DNA of 64,000 nucleotides from the NCBI RefSeq assembly GCF_040096285.1, contig NZ_JBBMEY010000002.1, positions 1-64,000 of the forward strand, given 5' to 3'. Within the stretch, counting starts at the first letter, position 1; each line of letters opens with the position of its first letter. This document shows, piece after piece, positions 7,806-16,146 of the stretch. The notes below the pieces were generated by a model. That model was not told the origin of the DNA and did no database searches. It saw nothing but the letters and a program-made list of their open reading frames with translations. The DNA comes from Ruminococcoides intestinihominis (GTDB taxonomy: Bacteria > Bacillota > Clostridia > Oscillospirales > Acutalibacteraceae). The position numbers and the translations under genes are program-made.

Positions 7806-8999
7806 ATGATTGCTTTATTTTTAATTCCTGTATATATCGTTATAAACATTTATATACTACATAGACTGAAAAACTTTTTAATTAAGTGTAAAGAAACATT
7901 CAGCAGAAAATGGCTACAAGTTATAATATACACTATTTACGGTATATTTGCTGTGTCACCTATAGTGGGTTTCCTGATGCCTTATGGTACAGAAACTAAA
8001 CGAATGGCAACAAGAGTTGGTAACTACTGGTTTGCATTACTGATATACACAATTATTATTGTTGCTATCGGTCACTTACTTTCTATTCTGTTAAGAAGAG
8101 TTTTCAAGGTTACACCACACAACTTCTTTCAAATAAGGAAAAACAGTGTTATAAGTGGTATTCTTACACTTGCTATTATTGGTGGTGTTTCTGCTTATGG
8201 TCTTTATAATGCCAGGGACATTAAAGTTACCGATTACAACATAACAGTTCATAAACAGGTTCAAAATGTCAATAGTATGAAAGTTGTGTTACTTGCCGAC
8301 TTACATATGGGTTACAGTATTGGTGTTGACCAAATTGAAAAGATGGTTAAGCTGGTAAATGAACAAAAGCCTGATATGGTATGTATTGCCGGTGATATTT
8401 ACGACAATGACTATAATTCACTTGAAGATCCGGACAAGTTAGCAAATTTACTTTCTCAAATGAAAAGTACATATGGTACATATGCTTGTTGGGGTAATCA
8501 CGATGTAAACCAAAAGATACTTGCCGGTTTTACATTTAGCACAGGTAAAACACTTGAACATGATAAGAGAATGGACTCATTCTTTAAAAAAGCTAAAATC
8601 AACCTGCTAACTGATGAAGTTAAGTTGATTGACAACAAATTTTATGTAGCCGGTAGATTGGATGATGAAAAACCTGCTACCGGTGAAGTTAAGAAAAGTG
8701 CTGATGAATTATTAAAGGGACTTGATAAATCAAAGCCTATCTTCACTATTTATCACGAACCTAATGAACTGGATGAATTAAGCAAAGCCGGTACTGATGT
8801 ATTATTATGTGGTCACACTCATGATGGACAAATTTTCCCCGGTAATATTTTTATTAAGCTATTTTGGGAAAATGCTTGTGGTTACTTAAAGAAAGGTTAT
8901 ATGCACAACATTGTTACTTCCGGTGTTGGTATTTACGGTCCATACATTAGAGTTGGTACTCATGCTGAGATTTGTCCTATTACGGTTAATTTTAAATAA
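7806..8999 (+). CDS. Membrane-anchored metallophosphoesterase (YkuE/YaeI type)
   Basis: About 397 aa. Four N-terminal hydrophobic segments are followed by a calcineurin-like phosphoesterase domain with all metal motifs: LADLHMG, AGDIYDND, WGNHD, a TIYHEPNE block and GHTHDGQ. YkuE/YaeI relatives act on membrane lipids such as UDP-linked intermediates; the substrate is not predictable here. The start is set at ATG 7806, 7 nt after GAGGAG; upstream in-frame TTG codons overlap that site. A strong terminator at 9011-9043 follows. Confidence 0.82.
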   Translation: MIALFLIPVYIVINIYILHRLKNFLIKCKETFSRKWLQVIIYTIYGIFAVSPIVGFLMPYGTETKRMATRVGNYWFALLIYTIIIVAIGHLLSILLRRVFKVTPHNFFQIRKNSVISGILTLAIIGGVSAYGLYNARDIKVTDYNITVHKQVQNVNSMKVVLLADLHMGYSIGVDQIEKMVKLVNEQKPDMVCIAGDIYDNDYNSLEDPDKLANLLSQMKSTYGTYACWGNHDVNQKILAGFTFSTGKTLEHDKRMDSFFKKAKINLLTDEVKLIDNKFYVAGRLDDEKPATGEVKKSADELLKGLDKSKPIFTIYHEPNELDELSKAGTDVLLCGHTHDGQIFPGNIFIKLFWENACGYLKKGYMHNIVTSGVGIYGPYIRVGTHAEICPITVNFK

Positions 9000-9010
9000 T
9001 CGGATATAGA

Positions 9011-9043
9011 AAAAGACTCAAACCTAAAAAGTTTGAGTCTTTT
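9011..9043. terminator. Bidirectional terminator between the phosphoesterase and dnaI
   Basis: A 13-bp perfect stem (9011-9023 with 9031-9043) lies between convergent genes with A/T flanks on both sides. Confidence 0.88.
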
Positions 9044-9058
9044 CTTATGTAAAAATAT

Positions 9059-10063
9059 TTACTGTCTTCTTGGTCTTGGTCTTCTAATATCTCTGCCTAA
9101 GAAATCAATCTTAGCACAATTACCCATTACACGAGATACAAACCTTGGCGAATAGCTTTTCTCTAAATCTTTTAGAGTTAGGTTAGTATTCATTATTGTA
9201 GGTTTTCTGTTTAGCAATCGTGAATTAAAGATATTGTAGATTGTTGATGTGGAATAGCTGGACTGAAATTCTGTTCCTAAGTCATCAATAATAAGTAAAT
9301 CACAAGTTACAAGAGAATTGATTGTTTCTTCCTCTGTATCGTAATCATACTTAAAGTGACTTTTCTCCAAAGTTGAAAGCAACATTGGTGCTGAAACATA
9401 AATTACACCAAAACCATTTTGGATAACTTCGTTTGCAATTGCTAAACTTAAATGAGTTTTGCCTAGTCCTGTTGCACCTCTCATCATAATACTTGGTGAG
9501 TCCAAAGAAAAAGTTCTTGCATACTTTTTGCAATAAGCAAGGACTTTGCTCATTCTTTCATATGGTGAAACTTGCTTATCCTCCTGAATATCCATATCGT
9601 AATAATCAAGACTAAAATTATCAAATGATGATAATTCCAGTGGTGAGGACTTGTTAAGTTCATCACAAGCAACATCAATTCTGATTTTCTTTAAACAGTC
9701 ACAAAGAACTGTTCTTCCTTTTTCATCATCATATCTTCCTGTATCATTACATTTAGTACAAGAAAAATGTGGTTCTAAAGCATCTTCTTTGTAACCATGA
9801 GAAACTAAAATATCTCTTGCTTCACTTTGAAGTGCTAAACTTTCTTTAGCTAATTTCTTTGTCATTTCTACTGCTGAACCACCATTTAGAACTGCCTTTG
9901 CAGTTTCTGAACCTATGATAATCAATTGTTGTTCAATTTCTTGTAATCTAGGAAATTGGCTATAAACTATGCTCCTCATTCTATCCTGATTATGTAGAGC
10001 CTCTAGCCTTTTATTATTTAATATTTCGTCAGCTTTTTGATTAATTTTACTGTTGAACCCCAT
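9059..10063 (-). CDS. dnaI: Primosomal helicase loader DnaI/DnaC-like ATPase
   Basis: A 334-aa AAA+ ATPase that loads the replicative helicase. A helical N-terminal region precedes a four-cysteine-type zinc site (CTKCNDTG ... CDCL) at about 112-130. The AAA+ domain has Walker A GATGLGKTHLSLA, Walker B LLIIDDLGTEF, sensor TNLTLKDL and an arginine finger region SRVMG. It starts 9 nt after the DnaD-domain gene stop with AAGAGGT as ribosome site, so the two form a replication-restart operon. Confidence 0.88.
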   Translation of the reverse strand: MGFNSKINQKADEILNNKRLEALHNQDRMRSIVYSQFPRLQEIEQQLIIIGSETAKAVLNGGSAVEMTKKLAKESLALQSEARDILVSHGYKEDALEPHFSCTKCNDTGRYDDEKGRTVLCDCLKKIRIDVACDELNKSSPLELSSFDNFSLDYYDMDIQEDKQVSPYERMSKVLAYCKKYARTFSLDSPSIMMRGATGLGKTHLSLAIANEVIQNGFGVIYVSAPMLLSTLEKSHFKYDYDTEEETINSLVTCDLLIIDDLGTEFQSSYSTSTIYNIFNSRLLNRKPTIMNTNLTLKDLEKSYSPRFVSRVMGNCAKIDFLGRDIRRPRPRRQ

Positions 10064-10072
10064 AGTAACCTC

Positions 10073-11197
10073 TTAGTCAAACATACTGAAATCTTCATAA
10101 CTGTCTATATCGTATGATACAGCTTGTTTTTCTTGATTTTTGTTAGTTAAATTTGAAACAGATTTCTTTTCTTCAAAATCTCTTAATTCTTGTAATGTTG
10201 TAATACCGTTTTTGTGCCAATTTTTAAGGATACCATTTGTATATGAAATGTTAAACTTATTCTTATGATTAACACATCTTTCATATGCTTCCTTAATCAT
10301 TTCATCAGAGAACTTCCATTCATTCACCCAACGGTTGGAATTTTCCTGTTGTGCTTTTGTTGGATAACCGGAATTATACATACCTATAATCTGAGAAACT
10401 CGTTTCCAGCTTTCTCCATAAGTTTGCATATTGGCAATTCTTTCATCTGCTCTTTCAAGAGTAGTAATGTCATTTGCTGCCCACTCAACACCCATTTTCT
10501 CAATATATCTCATATTATCTTTACCGATAGAATGGCAATAGTAAACAAGCATCATAAGTACTTCACAAGGCAAACCGTCTGTTTCATGTAACATAACAAG
10601 TGTTGCAATATCACCACTTGAAATCGGCTTACCAAACACATTCTGAACTTCTTCAAGAAGTTCTGCAAGTTGCTTATCTTCCTTTAACCTTTGGGCAACA
10701 AAAACTGAATCAGGCTTTTGTTGACGAGAAAGTGGTCTTGGCTTTTTAACTTCTTTGACAGGTTCTACATTTTGCACAGTGCTATTAACCGGCATTTGAT
10801 TTACAGAACCTTGATTTATCGGAATAGGATTTTGTTGTACTTGATTTACAGTAGGGTTAGGTACATTTGTTCTAGGTGTTGCGTTTCTTGAAACAGTTTC
10901 CCTAATAGGTTGTACTTTAGGCTTTTGAACCGATACATTATCTCTAAGTGGTAAATCGTAAGTATTTGAAAGTACTTCCCTACTAACCCAAAAGTTTAGG
11001 GCATCTGTAACATCATCACTATTTATACCTAGCTTGTCACTTAAAATTTCTTCTGTAAGTGTATCTCCATTATGTCGCAAAACATATAGAAGTACCTTTA
11101 GTTGATTTTCTGTTGCTAGTTTTATGTCTTCATCAACTACACTATTAGGTACTGGGAAAATAGAACCCCACTTGCCTAGATTAAGTTCAATTAACAA
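10073..11197 (-). CDS. dnaD: DnaD-domain replication protein
   Basis: A 374-aa protein pairing with the DnaI-like loader downstream. The N-terminus (LGKWGSIFPVPNSVVD ... LLYVLRHNGDTLT) is the winged-helix domain of clostridial DnaD. Residues about 95-165 form a Pro/Asn/Gln/Val-rich linker. The C-terminal part has two DnaD-type helical segments with the YxxxG-I-like signatures (MLVYYCHSIGKDNMRYIEKMG; NGILKNWHKNGITT). No ATG is available at the conserved N-terminus. Translation appears to begin at TTG (11197), 7 nt after a GGGTG-type site. Confidence 0.85.
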   Translation of the reverse strand: MLIELNLGKWGSIFPVPNSVVDEDIKLATENQLKVLLYVLRHNGDTLTEEILSDKLGINSDDVTDALNFWVSREVLSNTYDLPLRDNVSVQKPKVQPIRETVSRNATPRTNVPNPTVNQVQQNPIPINQGSVNQMPVNSTVQNVEPVKEVKKPRPLSRQQKPDSVFVAQRLKEDKQLAELLEEVQNVFGKPISSGDIATLVMLHETDGLPCEVLMMLVYYCHSIGKDNMRYIEKMGVEWAANDITTLERADERIANMQTYGESWKRVSQIIGMYNSGYPTKAQQENSNRWVNEWKFSDEMIKEAYERCVNHKNKFNISYTNGILKNWHKNGITTLQELRDFEEKKSVSNLTNKNQEKQAVSYDIDSYEDFSMFD

Positions 11198-11290
11198 TGC
11201 AAAACACCCTTTCTTCTAATTCTCTTTATATTGTAACACAGATTGTACCATAATTTTGACGAAAAATAAAGTTTTTTTCAAAGTTTTATC

Positions 11291-11318
11291 TTGACTATTT
11301 GAAATTTTATGATATAAT
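11291..11318 (+). promoter_or_regulatory. Promoter of tRNA-Gly
   Basis: TTGACT (11291-11296) and TATAAT (11313-11318), 16 nt apart, about 20 nt before the tRNA. Confidence 0.8.
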
Positions 11319-11337
11319 ACAATTGTTGTTAAGATAT

Positions 11338-11413
11338 GCGGATGTAGCTCATCTGGTAGAGCGCCACCTTGCCAAGGTGGAGGTAGCGGGTTCGAGCCCC
11401 GTCATCCGCTCCA
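11338..11413 (+). tRNA. tRNA-Gly (anticodon GCC)
   Basis: Complete cloverleaf: acceptor GCGGATG/CATCCGC, anticodon loop around CTTGCCAAG with GCC at 11371-11373, a GTTCGAG T-loop, discriminator T and encoded CCA. A promoter precedes and a terminator follows. Confidence 0.95.
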
Positions 11414-11415
11414 GT

Positions 11416-11448
11416 AAATAGTGGTTTTTGACCACTATTTTTTTATTT
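11416..11448 (+). terminator. Terminator of tRNA-Gly
   Basis: A 10-bp stem (11416-11425 with 11431-11440) leads into a T-rich run to 11448. Confidence 0.85.
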
Positions 11449-11471
11449 ACACAATTTAGGAGGAAATGGTT

Positions 11472-11726
11472 ATGACATATACATATACACCACATGGCGT
11501 TTGTTCAAGACAAATTAACTTTGAACTTGATGATGATTGTAAGGTAAGAAATGTAAAGTTTGTTGGTGGTTGTGCCGGTAATACTCAGGGTGTGGCAGCT
11601 TTGATTGAAGGTATGGATGCTGAAGAAGCTATCAAAAGACTAAAGGGTATTGACTGTAGAGGCAGAGGCACAAGTTGTCCTGATCAGCTTGCCACTGCTA
11701 TTGAAGAAGCAGTTGAAGAATTTTAA
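11472..11726 (+). CDS. TSCPD domain protein (TIGR03905-like)
   Basis: An 84-aa stand-alone TSCPD domain, the module also found at the C-terminus of class II ribonucleotide reductases. Four cysteines lie in GVCSRQI, GGCAGN, IDCRGRG and TSCPDQL, consistent with metal or redox binding. The start is taken at ATG 11472, 8 nt after AGGAGG; the ATG at 11466 is too close to that site. Its function as a free protein is unknown. It follows the tRNA-Gly terminator closely. Confidence 0.85.
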   Translation: MTYTYTPHGVCSRQINFELDDDCKVRNVKFVGGCAGNTQGVAALIEGMDAEEAIKRLKGIDCRGRGTSCPDQLATAIEEAVEEF

Positions 11727-11774
11727 TTTTTCAATATAACTTTTACAGAATAGAGTTCAATAATTCAAAAAACA

Positions 11775-11811
11775 AAAAATTATGCCGACTAGTAATTAGT
11801 CGGCATTTTTA
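11775..11811. terminator. Bidirectional terminator (TSCPD gene / DUF2798 gene)
   Basis: A 10-bp perfect stem (11782-11791 with 11797-11806), with an A-run before and a T-run after, between convergent genes. Confidence 0.87.
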
Positions 11812-11826
11812 TATTTACATTAAATT

Positions 11827-12306
11827 TTACTTATCTTCTGCTAGTTGTTTCTTGAAAATTGTTCTGAAAATCTTTCTTACTATTGGACCGGCATAACATA
11901 ACTGCCAGAACATAGCCATAGGGAAATTCATAACTGTAATCTGTAACCAAGTTGAAACTATATTTTCTGCACCACTGTAATTAAACAGAACTGATGCAAC
12001 GAAACTCATTACAGGACACATAAAACAAACTGTAAGTGCTGAAATCATTAGAGTAATAAAGATTGGTTGAGTCTTTGCAGGGTCAATAGTTTTAAATGTT
12101 AAATGCTTTACAACTCTGCCTACTACTAAAAATTCCAGTACAAAAGCTACGGCACACATAATTGGCATTTCAGAAAAAGCCATTAAGAATACTTTGTTGC
12201 TTAGTCCACCCATACTGATTGCAATGTTATAACAAATCATTGCATACACCATTAGAATAACCATCATAATGGTAAAAATAACATCTTGAAATTTTGTTTT
12301 TGGCAT
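11827..12306 (-). CDS. DUF2798 family membrane protein
   Basis: 159 aa with four transmembrane segments in two similar halves. It starts MPKTKFQDVIFTIMM and repeats the pattern of a long hydrophobic helix followed by a charged turn, as in DUF2798 proteins. The function is unknown; relatives are often near drug-resistance or stress regulators. A GAGG site precedes the ATG. It is preceded by a promoter (12440-12468) and a short leader that ends in a complete terminator (12331-12372), so its expression may depend on read-through. Confidence 0.75.
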   Translation of the reverse strand: MPKTKFQDVIFTIMMVILMVYAMICYNIAISMGGLSNKVFLMAFSEMPIMCAVAFVLEFLVVGRVVKHLTFKTIDPAKTQPIFITLMISALTVCFMCPVMSFVASVLFNYSGAENIVSTWLQITVMNFPMAMFWQLCYAGPIVRKIFRTIFKKQLAEDK

Positions 12307-12330
12307 AAATTTTTCCTCACTTTTCTAAAA

Positions 12331-12372
12331 AAAAATAATAAAAAAACAACACATTAAAAATTTTGTGTTGTT
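12331..12372 (-). terminator. Terminator inside the 5' leader of the DUF2798 gene
   Basis: A 9-bp stem (12345-12353 with 12364-12372) is followed on the minus strand by a T7-A-TT-A-T9-type tract, only about 25 nt before the DUF2798 start. No gene lies between it and the promoter at 12440-12468, so it ends a leader of about 90 nt. That is the layout of an attenuator or of a small RNA. Confidence 0.7.
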
Positions 12373-12439
12373 CGTTATCATCACTTAGAAAAGTAATGTG
12401 CGTTTCCAATTTATACCCTATATTTAATTTGCCTTGGTT

Positions 12440-12468
12440 ATTTTATCATAAAAGATAATATAAATCAA
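12440..12468 (-). promoter_or_regulatory. Promoter of the DUF2798 leader
   Basis: TTGATT (12463-12468) and TAAAAT (12440-12445), 17 nt apart, on the minus strand. The -35 box abuts the apgM terminator stem. Confidence 0.5.
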
Positions 12469-12469
12469 C

Positions 12470-12499
12470 AATAGCGTGTAGAAAAATCTACACGCTATT
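12470..12499 (-). terminator. Terminator-like hairpin after apgM
   Basis: A 13-bp perfect stem (12470-12482 with 12487-12499) with a 4-nt loop, just beyond the apgM stop. The U-tract on the minus strand is poor. Confidence 0.6.
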
Positions 12500-12520
12500 T
12501 CTTTAGATTTTTATTGAAAA

Positions 12521-13732
12521 TTACTTACTTAAGAAGTAATTCATCATTGTGAAACCTTTTTCAATGTATTCACCGGTTTTCTTAGCATTAGCTTCTGTAA
12601 ATACATCTACACCACTGTTCTTTTCATCCTTGCTATTATAGATTAGGAATGGAACAGGATTTGATGAATGAGTTTTAATGTTAAGTGGAGTTGGATGGTC
12701 AGGGCATACCAAAACTGCAAAATCATCATAACCCTTTAAAAATTCAACTACAGGTGTTAAAATCTTTTCATCAATTAGTTCAATGGCCTTTACCTTGTTG
12801 TTGTATTCACCTCTATGACCACATTCATCAGGTGCTTCAACATGAATATAAACAAAGTCTTGACCTTTCTTAAATTCTTCAATAGCAGCCTTTGCTTTAC
12901 CTTCAAAGTTAGTATCAATATAGCCTGTTGTACCATCAACATCAATACTATCCATATCGGCACAAATAGCAATACCCTTTAGTAGGTCAACTGCTGAAAT
13001 CATTGAACCTTTCTTCTTGAACTTATTATAGAAACTGTCAAGAACAGGCTTTGTACCTTCACCCCATAGCCAAATTGAGTTAGCAGGACGCTTACCCTCA
13101 GCAACTCTCTTTTGATTTAGTGGGTGGTCTTTTAGTAGGTCATATGACTTTTTCATTAAATCATATAGTGGTTCTACCTTGCTACCTGTTGGAATATAAT
13201 CCTTGATAACTCTTTCAGAAATATCATGAGGTGGTGTGAAAGAAACATTGTCTTTGTCACCGTTAGCCCATACTAAGCAATGTCTATACTGAACGCCGGC
13301 ATAGAACTTAAAAATGTCATTGCCTAACTTTTCATCAATATAATCAATAAGAACCTTTGCTTCTTCTGTACTAATATCGCCACCACAATAGTCAACCATT
13401 GTTTTGTCTTCATAATTTTCTTCATCAGACAAAGTTACAAGGTTACATCTTAGTGTAACATCAGTTTCCTTTAAATCAATACCGATTGAAGCAGCTTCCA
13501 GAGGACTTCTGCCTGTATAATAAACTGCCGGTTCATAACCCAGTACAGAAAGGTTAGCAACATCAGAACCGGGTTTTAACCCCTCTGCTACTGTCTTAAC
13601 CATACCTACTTCACCCTTTGATGCAAGAAAATCCATCATAGGTTTATTGGCAACTTCCATAGGAGTTTTGTTGCCTAACTTTTCAAATGGCTCATCAGCC
13701 ATACCGTCACATAACATTACTAAATATTTCAT
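12521..13732 (-). CDS. apgM: 2,3-bisphosphoglycerate-independent phosphoglycerate mutase, archaeal type
   Basis: 403 aa, the ApgM branch of the alkaline-phosphatase superfamily. It interconverts 3- and 2-phosphoglycerate in glycolysis. The metal-binding start MKYLVMLCDGMADEP, the GSDVANLSVLGYEP segment, SPLEAASIG, VHVEAPDECGHRGE and VCPDHPTPLNIKTHSSNPVPF motifs are all present. Its ATG overlaps the prfB stop by one base (TAATG), so it is translationally coupled to release factor 2. Confidence 0.92.
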   Translation of the reverse strand: MKYLVMLCDGMADEPFEKLGNKTPMEVANKPMMDFLASKGEVGMVKTVAEGLKPGSDVANLSVLGYEPAVYYTGRSPLEAASIGIDLKETDVTLRCNLVTLSDEENYEDKTMVDYCGGDISTEEAKVLIDYIDEKLGNDIFKFYAGVQYRHCLVWANGDKDNVSFTPPHDISERVIKDYIPTGSKVEPLYDLMKKSYDLLKDHPLNQKRVAEGKRPANSIWLWGEGTKPVLDSFYNKFKKKGSMISAVDLLKGIAICADMDSIDVDGTTGYIDTNFEGKAKAAIEEFKKGQDFVYIHVEAPDECGHRGEYNNKVKAIELIDEKILTPVVEFLKGYDDFAVLVCPDHPTPLNIKTHSSNPVPFLIYNSKDEKNSGVDVFTEANAKKTGEYIEKGFTMMNYFLSK

Positions 13733-14847
13733 TATTGGTTCTCCTTGTGTCCAATCATCTTTAAATAAGCGTTAATGAAACCGTCAAGGTCGCCGTCCAT
13801 AACTGCATTTACATTGCCTGTTTCATAATTTGTTCTATGGTCTTTAACAAGTGTATATGGCATAAATACATATGAACGAATCTGGCTACCCCAAGTAATT
13901 TCCTTTTGAACGCCCTTAATATCTTCGATTTTGTCTAAATGTTCTCTTTCTTTAATTTCCATCAACTTAGACATAAGCATTTTCATAGCCACATCTCTGT
14001 TCTGGTATTGGCTACGCTCAACCTGAGATGCAACAACAATACCTGTTGGAATATGTGTTAGTCTAACTGCTGATGAAGTTTTGTTAACTTTCTGTCCACC
14101 TGCACCTGATGCACGGTAAACATCCATTTTAATATCTTCGTCACGAATGTCGATTTTAATATCATCATTAATTTCAGGCATAACTTCAAGTGAACTGAAA
14201 CTTGTATGTCTTCTACCTGCTGAGTCAAATGGTGATACTCTAACTAATCTATGAACACCGGCTTCACTCTTCAGGTAGCCGTAAGCATTTTCACCTTCAA
14301 CTAAAAGTACAGCAGACTTTAGTCCTGCTTCATCTCCTTCTAGGTAGTCAACTTCCTTAACATTAAATCCATGGTCAGCTGCCCAACGAGTGTACATTCT
14401 GTAAAGCATTTCAGCCCAATCCTGAGCTTCTGTACCACCACTACCTGCATGGAAAGTAAGGATAGCATTGTTCTTGTCATATTCACCTGTTAGCAAAGTT
14501 TGTAGTCTTTGCTTTTCCAGAATTTCTTCTACCTTAGCAACTTCACTTTCTGCTTCTTCAAGTAGTGACAAGTCCTCTTCCTCATCTCCAAGTTCAATTA
14601 GAGTTAAGGTGTCTTCATACTTATCTACAAGCGAATTAAAGTTATCGACCTTTGCGTTAAGGTCAGAAGTTCTCTTAAGAATCTTCTGGCTCTTTTCAAT
14701 ATCATCATAAAAACCAGGTTCAGCAGCACGATTCTCTAACTGTTGAATTTCACTTTTAATAGCCGAAAGACCAAGTGCATCCGACAAGTCATCAATCTCA
14801 GGCTTTAAACCCTCTAGTTTTAATTTTAATTCTTCAAACTGTACCAT
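13732..14847 (-). CDS. prfB: Peptide chain release factor 2
   Basis: 371 aa. It terminates translation at UGA and UAA. The SPF recognition motif (VRVSPFDSAGRRHTS) and the catalytic GGQ (SGAGGQKVNKTSSAVR) are intact. The start is ATG 14847, with GAGGT 7 nt upstream; the in-frame ATG at 14880 has no such site. Most bacterial prfB genes carry an in-frame UGA near codon 25 that needs a +1 frameshift. Here the N-terminal region reads straight through, so that autoregulation is absent. Confidence 0.95.
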   Translation of the reverse strand: MVQFEELKLKLEGLKPEIDDLSDALGLSAIKSEIQQLENRAAEPGFYDDIEKSQKILKRTSDLNAKVDNFNSLVDKYEDTLTLIELGDEEEDLSLLEEAESEVAKVEEILEKQRLQTLLTGEYDKNNAILTFHAGSGGTEAQDWAEMLYRMYTRWAADHGFNVKEVDYLEGDEAGLKSAVLLVEGENAYGYLKSEAGVHRLVRVSPFDSAGRRHTSFSSLEVMPEINDDIKIDIRDEDIKMDVYRASGAGGQKVNKTSSAVRLTHIPTGIVVASQVERSQYQNRDVAMKMLMSKLMEIKEREHLDKIEDIKGVQKEITWGSQIRSYVFMPYTLVKDHRTNYETGNVNAVMDGDLDGFINAYLKMIGHKENQ

Positions 14848-14947
14848 AATACATACCTCATTTACATTATCACAATTCATTATATCCCATAATTCCGAAA
14901 ATGTAAATATTCATATTAAACATAATACGAATATTAGAAAAAATGTA

Positions 14948-14976
14948 TTGATATATGATAATATATTTGATATAAT
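14948..14976 (+). promoter_or_regulatory. Promoter of the RING-like membrane protein gene
   Basis: TTGATA (14948-14953) and TATAAT (14971-14976) with 17-nt spacing. An imperfect inverted repeat at about 14990-15014 (agcataata / tattatgtgct) lies near the start of transcription. Confidence 0.6.
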
Positions 14977-15051
14977 ATATTAAAATTAGTAGCATAATAA
15001 GTGTATTATGTGCTAACTATACACTAATAAAAGAGAATAAAGGAAGTAAAA

Positions 15052-16116
15052 ATGGACTATATAGGTTTTAGATGTCCTGTTTGTGACAAAAACTTTCATG
15101 CTGATGATGATGTAGTTGTTTGTCCTGTGTGTGGTACTCCCCATCACAGAAAATGTTACGAAGAACTTGGTCATTGTTACAATGAAGATAAGCATAATGA
15201 GGGCTATGACTTTGAGAAAGAAGAAAATGAAAGTGATGTTCCAGAAGGATCTGTAAAGTGCAAGAATTGTGGTGAAATTAATTCTGAGGGTACTTTTTAC
15301 TGTTCAAAATGTGGCACACCTTTGATTGACATTCCGAACAATAATTTTGGTCAAAATCAAAACCAAAATACTAATCAAGGAAGTCCTTTTAACAACCAAG
15401 GTAATCCTTACGGTAATAATCAAAATGGTAATCCTTTTGGTAATAACCCTAACGGTATGCCTTTTGGTGGTTTTAATGCAGTACAGTTTGACCCTATGGG
15501 TGGTGTTGCTCCTGAAACTGAATTTGAAGATGGTGCAAAAGCCGGTGAAGTTGCTAAGCTAGTTAAGCAAAACACACCATACTATATGCAAGTATTTAAC
15601 AAAATTAAGACTTTCAACAAGTCTAAGTTTAATTTTGCCGGTTTGCTTTTTGGTGGTGGTTATCTACTATATAGAAAGCAATACAAACTAGGTGGATTTA
15701 TTACAGCAATAATGATTGCTTGTTACACATTTTTCACTTACGGTAATTACACAGTTATCAGTCAAGTATTAAATGATATTGTAAACACACATACAAATAT
15801 GAATCCATCTGACATATATCCAATGTTTATGAGTGCAGTTGAAAAGCTGGATACCGGTGATTACTTAATAGTAATCTTCTCGTTTATATGTCTGCTTATA
15901 TATTATGCATTGCATTTGGTGTGTGGATTTATAGCAAACAGATGTTACTACAAACATTGTTGCAAACAAGTAAAGAAAATTAAGTCACAGAGTTCTTCAG
16001 AAACTGCTGCTGACAATGAATTGCAAACAAAAGGTGGAGTTAATACTGCTCTAGCATTTAGCTTAATTGTTGTAATGCTAATACTTAACTATGCTCCGGT
16101 CTTTTTATTAAGATAA
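15052..16116 (+). CDS. Membrane protein with RING-like zinc finger and zinc ribbon
   Basis: 354 aa of unknown function. Residues 8-42 form a prokaryotic RING-type finger: C8, C11, C24, C27, H31/H32, C35 and C42 in the order CPVC...VCPVCGTPHHRKC. A four-cysteine zinc ribbon follows at 70-87. A flexible Asn/Gln/Gly/Pro-rich stretch (about 95-140) precedes a C-terminal membrane part with three or four hydrophobic helices around a FAGLLFGGGYLLYRKQYKLG segment, resembling DUF2628-like domains. AGGAAG precedes the start, and a promoter lies at 14948-14976. It may be cotranscribed with galU, 30 nt downstream. Confidence 0.75.
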   Translation: MDYIGFRCPVCDKNFHADDDVVVCPVCGTPHHRKCYEELGHCYNEDKHNEGYDFEKEENESDVPEGSVKCKNCGEINSEGTFYCSKCGTPLIDIPNNNFGQNQNQNTNQGSPFNNQGNPYGNNQNGNPFGNNPNGMPFGGFNAVQFDPMGGVAPETEFEDGAKAGEVAKLVKQNTPYYMQVFNKIKTFNKSKFNFAGLLFGGGYLLYRKQYKLGGFITAIMIACYTFFTYGNYTVISQVLNDIVNTHTNMNPSDIYPMFMSAVEKLDTGDYLIVIFSFICLLIYYALHLVCGFIANRCYYKHCCKQVKKIKSQSSSETAADNELQTKGGVNTALAFSLIVVMLILNYAPVFLLR

Positions 16117-16146
16117 AAACAAGTAAAATTAAGGATTGAGGTAAAT

